Made by a program: the position numbers and the translations under genes
The notes under the pieces: generated by a model
Databases searched by the model: none
The model's input: only the letters and a program-made list of their open reading frames with translations
What the model was told of the DNA's origin: nothing
Part shown: positions 35,530 to 46,206 of the stretch, piece by piece
How the letters are laid out: each line of letters opens with the position of its first letter
Numbering within the stretch: position 1 is the stretch's first letter
Assembly (NCBI GenBank): GCA_030704615.1
Contig: CM060732.1
Location: forward strand, 12,960,001 to 13,020,000
DNA: 60,000 bases
Direction of reading: 5' to 3'
Origin: Takakia lepidozioides
Taxonomy: Eukaryota > Streptophyta > Takakiopsida > Takakiales > Takakiaceae

Positions 35530-36480
35530 TTGGAGCCTTGGAGGATGGAAGATCCAGAAGATGAGGCACCAGAGAATTCAGGGGGTGAGGCACCAGGAAT
35601 CAGACCTGAATTCAGTCTGCCCCCACCATTGTTGTTTCAACAAGTTCACCAGGAATTTGTGAGGGTTTATGCTGAAATGCAGCGAATCTGCCAAGCTATA
35701 GGGCTCGAAAGACAAGCTGGTCAGGCAGAACCAGTGGGTCGTCGACCTGTGATGAAGGATTTCAATCCACCTCAGTATACAGGCACAGAGTCAGTCCACA
35801 CGGTGGATGCAGTAGAGCAATGGCTCTCTAAAATAGAGCAGTGCCTCCAAATGTGTGGTCATGAGTCAGATGAAGCCAAGATTTCAAATGCCGTCATCTA
35901 TCTATTTGATGGGGCACATAGATGGTGGAGGAAGTTAGGGGCTGATGCTAGACTTCCTGTCACTTGGGCTGATTTCCGTAGGACGTTTGAGTTTTAATTT
36001 CGTACCACCAGATGAGGAGGGTCGGAACATTCAGGCTTGGAGGGCCTTAAAACAAGGTGCGTTTAGTGTTCAAACGCATGCTGACAAGTATCGAGAGCAT
36101 ACTTTGAAGTTGCCTCGAGAAGCTGTGAATGAGCAGGTTCAGGTGACCTTCTTTGTGCAAGGTTTGAGAGATGATATCAGGCCTGATGTATAGAAAGCTA
36201 GGTGTGGGACCTTACAAGAAGCTATAGAGTTAGCACTGATGTATGAAGATGGGCGAAAGGGAAATCGACAAGGTCTGTCAGTGTCCAATGAGGACGGTAG
36301 TAAACCCTCTAGACAAGAGGGTACCAATCAGGCCAAGGTTGGGTTTAAGAGAAAAGAATCCCCTATGGCTGAGAGGGCGTTTCAAAGATCAACCCTAACA
36401 CCGGAGCAAAAAGAGAAGGCCAAGCTCGAAGGTCTTTGTTTTGGGTGTTTAGGGAAGCACCAATGGAAGGATTGCCCACA
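35530..36480 (+). pseudogene. gag of the chromovirus, broken
   Basis: The capsid region is readable from 35530 (AVEQWLSKIEQCLQMCG, then a WWRKLG block) and continues after a frameshift near 35995 (WRALKQGAFSVQTHADKY, FFVQGLRDDIRPDV) to a stop near 36193. A zinc knuckle of form C-X2-C-X3-H-X4-C is at 36437-36475 (CFGCLGKHQWKDC), with Lys in place of the usual Gly before the His. Stops and a shift make it non-functional. Confidence 0.85.
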
Positions 36481-36599
36481 AAATCACAAGAGGATAGCTA
36501 CCATGCAAGTTGATGAGGTAGCAGAAACGCAAACAGTAAGCCCTCAAGCTATGAGTGGTATCCGTAAGCCTTGTTTGGTAAGCATGAAGAAGACAGTGG

Positions 36600-36865
36600 T
36601 AGGAGCTGCCGATTGTTTTCTATCGCAGGAAGCAAGTCTGGGATATCAATTCGATTCTGCTCATCTTGTGAAGATGATCGGAGAAGTGGTTGGAGAAAAG
36701 GTCATTGTCTTATTTAACACAGGTTCAACACATAATGTGATCAGTTCTCGGATGGTTAAGAAACTCCATCTTCCCATGGAACCTTCTCAATACCAATATA
36801 CCGTAGAGATGGCTGATGGGAAAGGAACTGAGATATGGGATAACGGATCCCTAGTCTCCAGTTGA
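36600..36865 (+). pseudogene. Retroelement aspartic protease, catalytic Asp replaced
   Basis: The protease region has the VIVLFNTGSTHNVIS block at about 36698-36742. The active-site Asp of the usual D-T/S-G motif reads Asn (AAC at 36716-36718). That single change should abolish protease activity. The frame ends at a stop at 36865. Confidence 0.8.
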
Positions 36866-37406
36866 CCATTCAAGAGTATTGTGAGAACCTGAGCTTTGAA
36901 ATTACCAAGCTGGCTAGATATGACTTGGTGATAGGCAAAGCATGGCATGCCCAAAAGAAGCCTATCATTGATTTCAACACCCATGTGTATCAGTTCCAGC
37001 ATAATGGTAGGACCATTCTGATTCGGGGGGAAAGATATTTGCCGGATACACCATTAATCACAGCCATGAAACTGCACCAAAAAGGTTGTAAGTATCTAAA
37101 CCTATGTTTTTTGCAAGAGGTGTTAGAAGAGCATACTGATACAACTTCAGAGAGTGCATCATCTAGTCGGGCTCATAGAATTCAGGCTGAATTCTCAGAT
37201 GTGTTCTGTTCTGAGCTACCAAGTATATTACCTCCAAAAAGAAATGTGGAGCATAGGATTGAGTTTATTCCAGGGTCTAGTCCTATGTGTAGACCTCCTT
37301 GTAGGACCAGTTTTAAACAAGAAAAGGTGGTTGAAGGTATCTTAGAGGAGTATTTGAGTTAGGTCATGTTCGACCAAGTTATCCTCCATTTGCTGCTCCA
37401 GTTCTT

Positions 37407-38309
37407 TTGGTTCCTAAGAAGGATGGATCGTACAGGATGTGTATTGACTACCGAGGATTGAATAAGATTATTGTTAAACACCGTTACCCAATGCCGCGTA
37501 TCGGTGATTTGATGGATGCCTTGCATAGAGCCTCTCTCTTCAGTAAGATTGACTTAAAGAGTGGGTACCATCAAATCAGGATACGAGAAGAGGATGTGTT
37601 TAAAACAGCCTTTCGAACAAGATTTGGTCACTATGAGCTTTTGGTTATGCCATTTGGGTTAACCAATGCTCCAGCAACATTCATGATGCTCATGAATGAT
37701 ATTTTGAGACCTTTCATGGGTAAGTTTGCGGTGGATTTTATTGATGACATTCTTGTCTACAGTAGAACCATTGAGGATCAGGTTGGTCACCTTCATCAAG
37801 TTTTGATTACATTATGAGCAGCTAAATTTTACGCGAATGTAAGCAAGTGTGCTTTATTCAAACTAGAGGTGGAGTATCTTGGGCATATAGTGTCAGTAAA
37901 GGGAGTAAGAATGGATCCCAAGAAGATAGAAGTTATACTCCAATGGCCTAGGCCCCTTGGGGTAACACCTTTGAAATCTTTTTTGGGGTTGGCTGGGTTC
38001 TATCAGACATATGTTGAGAATCACTCAAAGATAGCAACCCCAATGACTAATTTGTTACAAGGTAACAAGGGATTTGATTGGATTGAAGTACAACAAAAAA
38101 GTTTTGATCTAATGAAGCATGCAGTTGCTACTGCACCTGTACTAGCAATTGTAGATCCTCATAAATCTTTTGTAGTGGAAACAGATGCAAGTGGCATAGC
38201 AATTGGTGTTGTTCTCAGTCAAGAGGGTAGCCCAATCGCTTTTGAAAGTAGGAAACTGAATCCAGCTCAACGACGGTATCCACTCATGAGCAAGAGTTAC
38301 ATGCGATAA
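37407..38309 (+). pseudogene. Reverse transcriptase and RNase H region
   Basis: The RT is readable from [20 protein letters not shown] through [25 protein letters not shown] and [10 protein letters not shown] (catalytic Asp pair at 37743-37748). A TGA at 37815-37817 interrupts it. After a short gap the thumb and RNase H follow from 37869 (FLGLAGFYQTYV, then FVVETDASGIAIGVVLSQ), up to a frameshift near 38309, and continue at 38324 (FTIYTDHKTLTYL). Confidence 0.92.
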
Positions 38310-38602
38310 TCTATGCTTTAAAGGTGTGGAGGCATTATCTGTATGGGGCACTATTCACAATTTATACGGATCACAAGACCCTTACTTATTTGTGTAACCA
38401 GCCTGATCTCTCGGGACGTCAAGCTAGATGGTCAAAATTGATGCAGGAATTTCACATGGAAATTCTATATAGGAAAGATAAGGAGAATGTGGTCGTTGAT
38501 GCACTATCTCGGATTATGTATCAGATGAGTGTTACCGTAATACAAAGCACTCTTATTGCTGAAATAAGAGTAGCCCAAGACAAGGATGAGTATATCTAGG
38601 CA

Positions 38603-39500
38603 GTGTGGCAGAAGGTTAACCAAAGTACTAATGCACAAAAAGAGAATTTGGTTCAGCCAAAGTCCACGGCAGAAATTCAGACGTATGCATCATATAGCAT
38701 TGAAGGCGGGGTGCTGAAACGAAATGGGAAGATCTATGTGCCTAATCTCCAAGAGCTTCGTAAGAAGGTTCTTAGAGAATGTCATGATAGCCCTAGTGCG
38801 GGGCACCCTGGGGTTGAGAAAACCTATGAGCTAGTAAGACGGCAATTTTGGTGGCCTAAGCTCAAGACAAGTGCATACGAGTATGTGATACATTGTTCCA
38901 CATGTCAAGTTACTAAAGCAGATTGCCGAAAATCTCCAAGATTTTTGCATCCTTTGGAAATTCCACAAGATAGGTGGGAGAGCATTTCTATGGATTTTAT
39001 CACTGACTTGCCTAAAACACAGAGGGGGAAAGATGCAGTTCTGGTGGTGGTGGACAGATTCTCTAAAATGGCACATTTTATTCCTACCAAGAAGATGGTC
39101 GAAGCACCTGAGGTAGCAGAATTGTTCATTAAGAATATCTATCGGTTACATGGATTGGCCAAGTCCATAGTGTCGGACAGAGATCCTAGATTTACAAGTC
39201 ATTTTTGGACAGCGGTTTTCCAAATTCTGGAAACCCAGTTGAGCATGAGTAGTGGAGATCATCCACAAAGTGATGGACAGACTTAGCAGGTCAACCAAGT
39301 GTTAGAGGATATGTTGAGATCCTATGTGGGTGAGAGACAAAAGTATTTGCCATTGTTGGAGTTTGCCTACAATGACAAGAAACATTCTTCTACAGGAGTA
39401 AGTCCATTCGAGCTACTATATGGATATAGACCAGCCAGCCCAATTACTATTGGTATTTCAAAAAGTGATGTACCAAGTGCAAAGGAGTTTGTAACTTAGA
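38603..39500 (+). pseudogene. Integrase region of the chromovirus
   Basis: The His/Cys zinc-binding region lies at 38783-38908 (HDSPSAGHPG ... HCSTCQ). The core catalytic Asps are in SMDFITDLP and VSDRDPRF. The third catalytic acid, expected just after HPQSDGQT, coincides with a TAG stop (39284-39286). The frame resumes VNQVLEDMLRSYVGERQ and runs to another TAG near 39499. The integrase is inactive. Confidence 0.92.
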
Positions 39501-40045
39501 TGCAAGAATGGCTAGCAAGTGCAAGACTAAATATTCGCAAAGCCTTAGACAAGGCAAAGACATATGCGGATAAGAAACGCACATTCAGAGAGTTTGAGGA
39601 AGGGGATAAAGTGTTTCTTTTGATCCCACCTTCAGCCGCAACCCTTAAGGAAGGGAAGAGCAAAAGGAAGAGCTGCAAAAAGTTATCCCCTAGATATTAT
39701 GGACCTTGGCTAATTGTGAAACGAATCAATGATGTGGCATACAAACTAGAGCTTCCAGTTTTATGCAAGATATATCCAGTTTTTTACGTTAGTAAGCTCA
39801 AGAAGTACTTGCACAATGGAGATAATTTAGTGGAAGGCACCAAACTTCTAAAAGAGGTTAACAATGATGAGCATGGACCATGGCGAATCTTGGAGAGAAG
39901 AGAGCGCAGATTACATCTTTGGCTCATCAAGGAAGTTTTGATTGTTTGGCATTGGCTTCCTCTTACGGATGCTACTTGGGAGTCAGAGGAAACAATCAAG
40001 AAACAGTACCCAGACTTTGTCATTGAGGACAATGACCAATCTTGA
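39500..40045 (+). pseudogene. Integrase C-terminal region and chromodomain
   Basis: A 181-residue open segment includes the GPW-type/SH3-like linker (LSPRYYGPWLIVKRI), then PVFYVSKLKKYL. A chromodomain follows at about 39875-40025, recognisable by PWRILERR and LPLTDATWESEETI. In chromoviruses this domain steers integration towards modified chromatin. This terminal part is open but lacks its own start and depends on the broken upstream frame. Confidence 0.85.
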
Positions 40046-40057
40046 AGGGGTAGAGAA
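40044..40057 (+). other. Polypurine tract
   Basis: GAAGGGGTAGAGAA lies immediately before the 3' LTR, where plus-strand synthesis would start in an LTR retrotransposon. One T interrupts the purines. Confidence 0.75.
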
Positions 40058-40445
40058 TGTAACAGACTAGGTTAGTATGCCTAGGTTAGTGGCTAAGCAA
40101 GGCTAAAGACAAAAAGCCATAACAAAAGCTGAAGTGACTTATGGCTAAGTAAGAGAAAGTAACAGCCAGAATGGCAAAGGCCAAGTATTAAGCCTTTGGA
40201 TAGCAAGGGAATATCAAAAGGTATCTTAGAGCAAGGGGGGGAGTTCTTGGGGAGTATTTAGGAGGACCTGGTGTGACACTCTGGAGGAGGACACGGGCCT
40301 GCAGGGCTGAGAACAAAGTAGTCAGTTGGTCTTGGTAAACATTCCTTAGCAAGTGGCAAGTAGAGAACTCTAGGTTGGGTGGTGAACTTGCTTATCCAGT
40401 GTTTATGTGGAGACCCGTTTACTATAATAAGACAGGACTGTAACA
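40058..40445 (+). repeat. 3' LTR (full length)
   Basis: This 388-bp LTR starts TGTAACAGACTAGG and ends GACTGTAACA, and is followed by the target duplication GGAAG. It retains the 172-base block missing from the 5' LTR. Confidence 0.95.
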
Positions 40446-40924
40446 GGAAGCCTGTCAAATGTTGCTTTCCGCAGTGGGTATTTGGTGGTTGTAGACTCTT
40501 GGATGGAAAGTTAGCGAAGAAAGCTTTTCTTACAATGTCTGGTGTGTTTGCTGATAGAGAGAATGAACTGAAATGGTACTTCATATATCCGTTGGAAGCT
40601 CAAAGAGGTTATGGGACAAAATGAATTTTATTAATATCCACAGAGCCAAGGCAGTGGATGACGACTTGTATGATATACGTAGGGGCAACAACATTTTCTA
40701 CAAAGAAGGCACAACGGAAGGAGCTATTTGCTGTAGAATATGGCTGATTGGAATCCAATTGCTCCAAATTAAAATGTTGAGAAATTTTGACTACATAGTC
40801 TCATTGGTTGCTTCATGTGATATTGTCTGGGCAACAAGATGGCCAATAAAGAAGTCTGAATTCGAGTGCGCTTACGTCAGTCTTCCCACTTGAAAACTGA
40901 AGGATCGTGTCAAACATTTGTCAA
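40446..40924. other. Continuation of the pre-insertion flank, no gene seen
   Basis: Sequence after the retrotransposon belongs with the flank before 35284. A plus-strand frame at 40379-40624 overlaps the LTR and is not a gene. Nothing else is recognisable. Confidence 0.4.
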
Positions 40925-41125
40925 TCGTTGGTGTTAAAAGTATGACGCCTCCCGAAGGGAGCGTAACTTATGGTGTCACTTGACCCCGAAGGGCTACTGC
41001 CTTCCAGCAGGAAGGTGGACACCTTCATGACACACTAGACGGTGGTTTGAACCCACAACCACATCCAATGTGGTATGTGCCCGGGGCTACATGCTGGTTG
41101 TCTTGGTGTTAACCCTTAAAGGACG
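40925..41125 (-). mobile_element. SINE-like element (minus strand)
   Basis: On the minus strand, GTTGTGGGTTCAAACCACC (about 41048-41066) is a very good polymerase III B-box, preceded by a TAGCCCCGGGCACATACCAC segment. It is followed by a body containing GCAGTAGCCCTTCGGGG and AGTTACGCTCCCTTCGGGAG. The body motif recurs, also on the minus strand, at about 59445-59515. Head plus shared body suggest a dispersed tRNA-derived SINE. The borders are approximate. Confidence 0.5.
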
Positions 41126-41417
41126 AGCTATTTTTTGGGTGGGCCCACTAAAAAAAGGTGCATACCCTTATGGACGAGGGTGTAACTTTTTACCCCCAAT
41201 CATCCATGGGGATGAACCTTATACTTATGTGCATATCTACTAGATCCATGTCCTGTCAAAAACATAGGCAAACGTTGCATTCGGGAGATTATAACAAACT
41301 AATATGCCCCAATTTGTAAATACATTCAAAAATTGCATGGAAAAAATTATTTGACCACAAAATTGAAGTATCGAGTTGAATCGAACTTAATGGATGAGTG
41401 TGATCTGACAGTACTTT

Positions 41418-41600
41418 TGCTGGCTCCGGCGACATGGGCTCCTCCGACCGGGGCCCCTGTCAAATCCTCCCCACCCCCTTTTACCTCGGTTTCACTATTT
41501 AAATACTTATGAATCCGAATGGGTTACAAGTTGTGGTGGGTAGCGTGATGGTAAGGTGATAGCAATGGAGGCGGCGAGGTTCTGCATTCAATTCTTAATG
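41418..41600 (+). mobile_element. Copy of the tRNA-headed module shared with 16940-17140
   Basis: A GC-rich segment ending GTCAAATCCTCCCCACCCC (41459-41477) is followed by an AT-rich spacer, then GTGGTGGGTAGCGTGATGG (A-box-like, 41533-41551) and a B-box-like GGTTCTGCATTCAA near 41579. The same order with similar sequence appears at 16940-17140. The two copies define a repeat family in this window. Confidence 0.5.
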
Positions 41601-41860
41601 GTAGGCTTTGGCAGTGTAACCTTGGTTGATGTAACCCTCCACTTGGTGTAACCCTCTAAAACCCCGATTTCTGGTTGGGCCATTTTATACTTAACCACAT
41701 TTGGACTTAGTCAAATTTCGAGACCAAGTGTGGGTTACACCAACTGGAGTACACTCCATTCTGTGTAACCCCGAGTGGAGTTACACACCTCGTCGTGTAA
41801 CCCGATGTAACCCTGACTGGAGTTGTCACTCTTTCAGTTCCATGTAACTCTCGAGAGAGG
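41600..41860. repeat. Degenerate TGTAACCC-rich repeat
   Basis: The word TGTAACCC (or its complement GGGTTACA) recurs many times, together with 'actggagt/ccactc' words in both orientations. It is not a simple tandem repeat and does not match the plant telomere repeat TTTAGGG. No gene is seen. Confidence 0.5.
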
Positions 41861-44145
41861 GTGGGGAAGATTTGACATGCCGGAAACCGGCGTACCATCC
41901 TGTCAGATGGTGCCATCCATGCACATGTGTATTAAGTTCTTACGTTATGCCTATTATCTTCCCCAAGAAAATCAGACCAAAATTCCAAAAATTCAGTTTG
42001 AGCTTCCTTTCTTGAATTTTGTGATGGATATCAAGTTACATCTGGACATGACATAGGTATGGTATGCTGCTTTGTATGTGAAATCTGGGGGGTAAATTAT
42101 CTTGTTTTGGCTACTTTCCCAATTACACCCATGAGGTGACATTTGTTTTCCAATTCCTCTGGTAAGTAAGTGCACAGTAACATTTCATGGTGCCTTGTCC
42201 AAATTTTTTGGCATTATGACAAAAAATTTCAGCCCTAGATGTTATCTTGAAGATTGCCCATTTGGCTGCCACGTAGGCAGGTCAATGGTGCTCTAACAGT
42301 GGATTTCCTGGAACCACTTTGCAAAATTCTAGGGAGCAGAGCTTTTATGATTTTGGGCACTGTAAATTCTCACATGTGCTCCTCTCTGACATCTACAATT
42401 CATCTTCAAGGTTCACTTCCATCCACTATCATCCATGGGAACTGGAGCGTGGCAAATCCTTTAGGGGTTAAACCACTTTTATTAAAAAAGATAGAAATAA
42501 AATAAAAATAAAATCCTGTATGCCTTTTAAAAAACTATCCCAGTCACTTTGCCTGGTAATTCCTTAAATAAACTTTTTTACTTTTACTTTTCCAAGGAAA
42601 CACCAGCCCCAGCAACTTGGCCTAATAAACCAGCTAATAAACCACCTTTTGGGGCAATGAAGGCAAACAGGGGCAGCGCTCCACAGTGATTTTTTTTCTG
42701 GGGAAAAAAATCGCCAGATTTTGACCTCAGAAATAGTTTTTCTACCTTTACAAAGAAAGTAAGGGGAAAAAAGGCATTTTCCCCCAAAATTCGGACATAG
42801 CAAGGGGGGTTTTAGGTAGGCAGTAGCCATCTTACTACAGTCTACCCTCCATAAATGTTCCCTCCATATCTGTTATCTTTTCGTTACTCCCATACATCTT
42901 ACAAAGCATGCTTCAAGCATCCTCAATAAAGCTCTCCAGGGCTTCCTCCCCTTTCTCCTTAATTTGGAAGTCACAAAAAAAACAAGTGTTATGTGTTATG
43001 ATGTCTTTTGCTCCATCCTTTACTAAATGACTTTTATTGTTCATTTTTCAAATGCATATACGTATGGATGTATAACAAAACTTGGTCTAAAGCCATGAGA
43101 TATATCAATTAAATTTGTCAGTTCTTTAATTTTACTTAACAGGGGATCATTCAAACCCTTTAAGTGTTAGATTCTGGTTCTGTGTAAGTGTTCCTTGATT
43201 TGTGGAAGTTTCTTATTCTATATATAATATGATGCTAAATATCTATATGTGTTACATTTTGTCTTGTACTCCCCGGGTGTAACATATATAGAGGGTAGAC
43301 TGCAGAGCTTATAATGGACTCTCCGCTCACTTCATTAATATCCTGAATCTTACTTCCTCTATTCTTTAGTAGACCCATCCCTTGCATTAAAGAGGTTAGT
43401 TCGTTAGTTCCCCTTGGATGCCTAACTATTACTTACATGCTTAATATTGAAGGAGTTGTTACTAAAGTAAAAGTCATATAAGATAATTACCTTGAGAATG
43501 GGATTTACTGGATATTTTTCAGGCCATTGATCTTGATAGTCGTGATAAAAATTGGTTAGATTTTTACTCAAAACTACAAAATTATCTACTATTATTTACC
43601 AAATGTTTAACCTCAGTGATCTATAGGCCTCAAGGACAATGTGGAGCCTACTTGGCTCCCACATCCTGTCATAACATACGTTAGCGTCTCCTGAATTTCC
43701 CTTTCATCTACATAAAAGAAGTGTCTTGTCTCTAATTACTAAGTAGGAGAATGCATTGTCACGATCATTGGTTGCATTGTAAACAAGACCATAAGCTCAA
43801 CAATTTTGACATGTCACCAGATTTGGCTATTTTCAAGGTGATGTAGCCAGTCAATGCTGCAACCACATGATTTTGTCTTGCCATACGAGCATCTTGTTGC
43901 AAATTGAAGTCACCGCTTGGGCTACCCAGCTAATTTGGAAATTGAAAGAACTTTGCTCCCACTAGGTGTTTCCTTTTCAAGAGAAAATCAACACCCAAAA
44001 AAAAAATGCTTGCAGAGATAGTAGGATTGCACGCCTTCACGGCCCACTAAGAGGTTATTTTTTCCTCTTGTATCTCATTATTCTCCTTTAATAAATTCCA
44101 GGGCATCAGCCTCTGTTCTGTTTAAAAAAAAGAAAAAAAAAAGGA
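41861..44145. other. Intergenic, no gene seen
   Basis: AT-rich DNA with no credible coding. Near 44030-44130 an 'ctaagaggttattttttcctc' segment followed by an A-rich tail matches the 3' part of the SINE at 19319, so a 5'-truncated SINE copy is likely there. A TATATAGAGGG-containing stretch near 43290 resembles LTR sequence but has no borders. Confidence 0.45.
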
Positions 44146-44147
44146 TT

Positions 44148-44360
44148 GCAAAGCTGACAAAATTGAGTATAAATGTCTGTATTTCACATGATTATAAAGC
44201 AATCACAGGTCCCCTATTCGCCGTCGGATGGAAGCTTTGATGCAATAGGGATGGGATTGGTAAGATGACTTGTGATATCATAGGTACCTATGATTGCTTC
44301 AGACACAATATTATGATGAAATACAGACATTCCGTTTCTACTCAATTTTGTCAGCTTTGC
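44148..44360. repeat. 213-bp inverted-repeat (hairpin) element
   Basis: The left arm starts GCAAAGCTGACAAAATTGAGT (44148) and continues with AATGTCTGTATTTCA and GCAATCA. The right arm is the inverted match, ending at 44360. A-rich/T-rich tracts outside the arms (44121-44142 and about 44382-44400) extend the symmetry. This could be a MITE or two tail-to-tail SINE copies. No target duplication was identified. Confidence 0.65.
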
Positions 44361-46206
44361 TACACTTTTTCTGCAAGAACTTTTTTGTTTTTTTTTAAAG
44401 AGAAACAGGGAGGCACTGTAGAATGTAAACTCCCATTCACTTGCATAAAAGACAGGAATGGATTCGGATATATGTGTAGAATTTGGAGCGAATAATAATC
44501 CAATCCTATCTCTTATGAGTCATTAAGTACAACTACATTCTGAAGAAGGCCTGAAGGATAAACATCAACTATGGATGACCAAAACAGTCGGATTGACCCC
44601 TAATATTTTTTTGTGGTGGGGGGACAGCTCCACCTGGGCAGACAGCTAGAGAGTAATATATATCAAGTTTTATGGATTTTTCTAGATCCCTAACATTTAT
44701 CACAGTGGCACAGCCTGCCCAGTGTGTCAGAGCATGCATTTTCCCCACCACATCTCTCTTCTCCCACCACCACATCTCTCTTCATATCTCATGATTCATC
44801 AGTGATCCCTTTGGTGGAATTGGGCGCTTGGAAATTAATTGTGGGTGATGTGGAGTGCATGCTGTGGTGTGTGTTTATTGTCTGTGGACAAAAAGCTTAG
44901 AAAAGTCTGAAAGAAAGTTCAGTGGCAGCCTCTTTGAGCTATCATGCCATGGTGGCAGTGAATTAATACAAACTGCATGTCCAGTGTGTGTTTATACGTC
45001 TATTCTATAACACTCGCCTTTACGCCTCAATGTACACGTTGCTGCCAGGCTTCATTATTGTGGACCATGCAGCGTACCTACTTGGATGGGGAGGAATCAG
45101 TCAGTGCGTCCCGTCTGACAAAACCCATGACAGAAGCTTCAAACTTTTTGCAACGAGATTAGGTAGCAGAGCAAGTGCTCGTGCGCGAGCTGACTGCCTT
45201 GCCTAGACTAGTTATTAGAAGTCCCATGCTATATTATTCATACTTTTGAGACTGGCAGAGTCATCTCTTCAGGAGTTCTGATTTCTGGGATATACCGTAT
45301 GGGGAGTTTGTCCGTTTTAGCTGACAGCCAGTTGGCATTTCAGAACCACGCATGTCGATGCGGTTGCCATTGCAGGCCATGGACTCATCATCGTGCGTAT
45401 TATAATCGTGTATACCGATCATGGTCAAACAAACAATGCTTGACACAGCAAATGCAGACTTCTCTTCTTTTTTTTTCTTTTTATATAGACTTCTGAGTAT
45501 GATTCTGCTTAATCGTGATCTCGTGGCTGTGTCTTGCATCACTTTGGCGCGCAATATCAGCAATATAAAACAGGTCTTCCATCTCGGAGAAGTGCACCTC
45601 CGACTGACGTTGAGATGAAACTTTGGAAACAACAGGACTGAACGACTGAAAGAGTCACTGTGGGCACTGGGCACTAGGTGCAGCACCTGGAACAGACGTT
45701 GCAACTTACCACTCTATTCATCTCAGGACATCCAATGATGTCCATGTACAAACTTTCTCTACATATGGCCTTGGAATTAAGTCAGCTCTTGAAGGCGCAG
45801 TGACTGTAATTGGCAACGACACCAACCGTTAGGCGGCTTAAAATGAATGAATTTGGGTGTTACAGTTAAGAATAAGACTAGAATCAACTCACACATGTGG
45901 CTAGCCGACACGTACAGTGGGTGTCTTAAAGTAGTTGCAAGCTCATGTGCCTTCTATCACGTGAAGGCATTTGCCTCAAATCCACGCAGTCTGTAACAGC
46001 TATTTCAGTGTAGTGTGAGAAGCAGTACCTACGAACTACTGCTTCGGTCTCCGGTTTTTATGCCGTGAGTCGGCTGCCGAGTAAAGCGATTCAGACACCA
46101 TCAAGGCCAGGCTGCATTCGATCACCAGCTACCCAGGGAATAACTCGCTTTGATCCAATCTATTGAGATCGGGGAACGTCCACCTCTTGGATCCTTTTGC
46201 TGGGTT
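44361..46206. other. Intergenic downstream of the GDSL gene, no gene seen
   Basis: Open frames at 45261-45704 and 44977-45206 lack recognisable motifs. The part next to 46207 should include the 3' untranslated region of the GDSL gene on the minus strand. Confidence 0.45.

Larger units (their letters stand above)
35289..40445 (+). mobile_element. Ty3/gypsy chromovirus LTR retrotransposon, inactive
   Basis: The element is complete in outline. It is flanked by a 5-bp target duplication GGAAG (35284-35288 and 40446-40450) and bounded by LTRs starting TGT and ending ACA. It has an initiator-Met-type primer-binding site and the order gag, protease, reverse transcriptase, RNase H, integrase, chromodomain. 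That domain order and the C-terminal chromodomain define plant chromoviruses. The internal frame is broken by many stops and shifts (about 36000, 36193, 36865, 37362, 37817, 38309, 38599, 39286, 39499), so it is not autonomous. LTRs differ by about seven substitutions over the shared 212 bases, mostly transitions, indicating moderate age. Confidence 0.97.

Noticed and set aside
43140-43450. LTR-like stretch with TATATAGAGGG
   Set aside because: No borders, partner LTR or target duplication are visible in the window.
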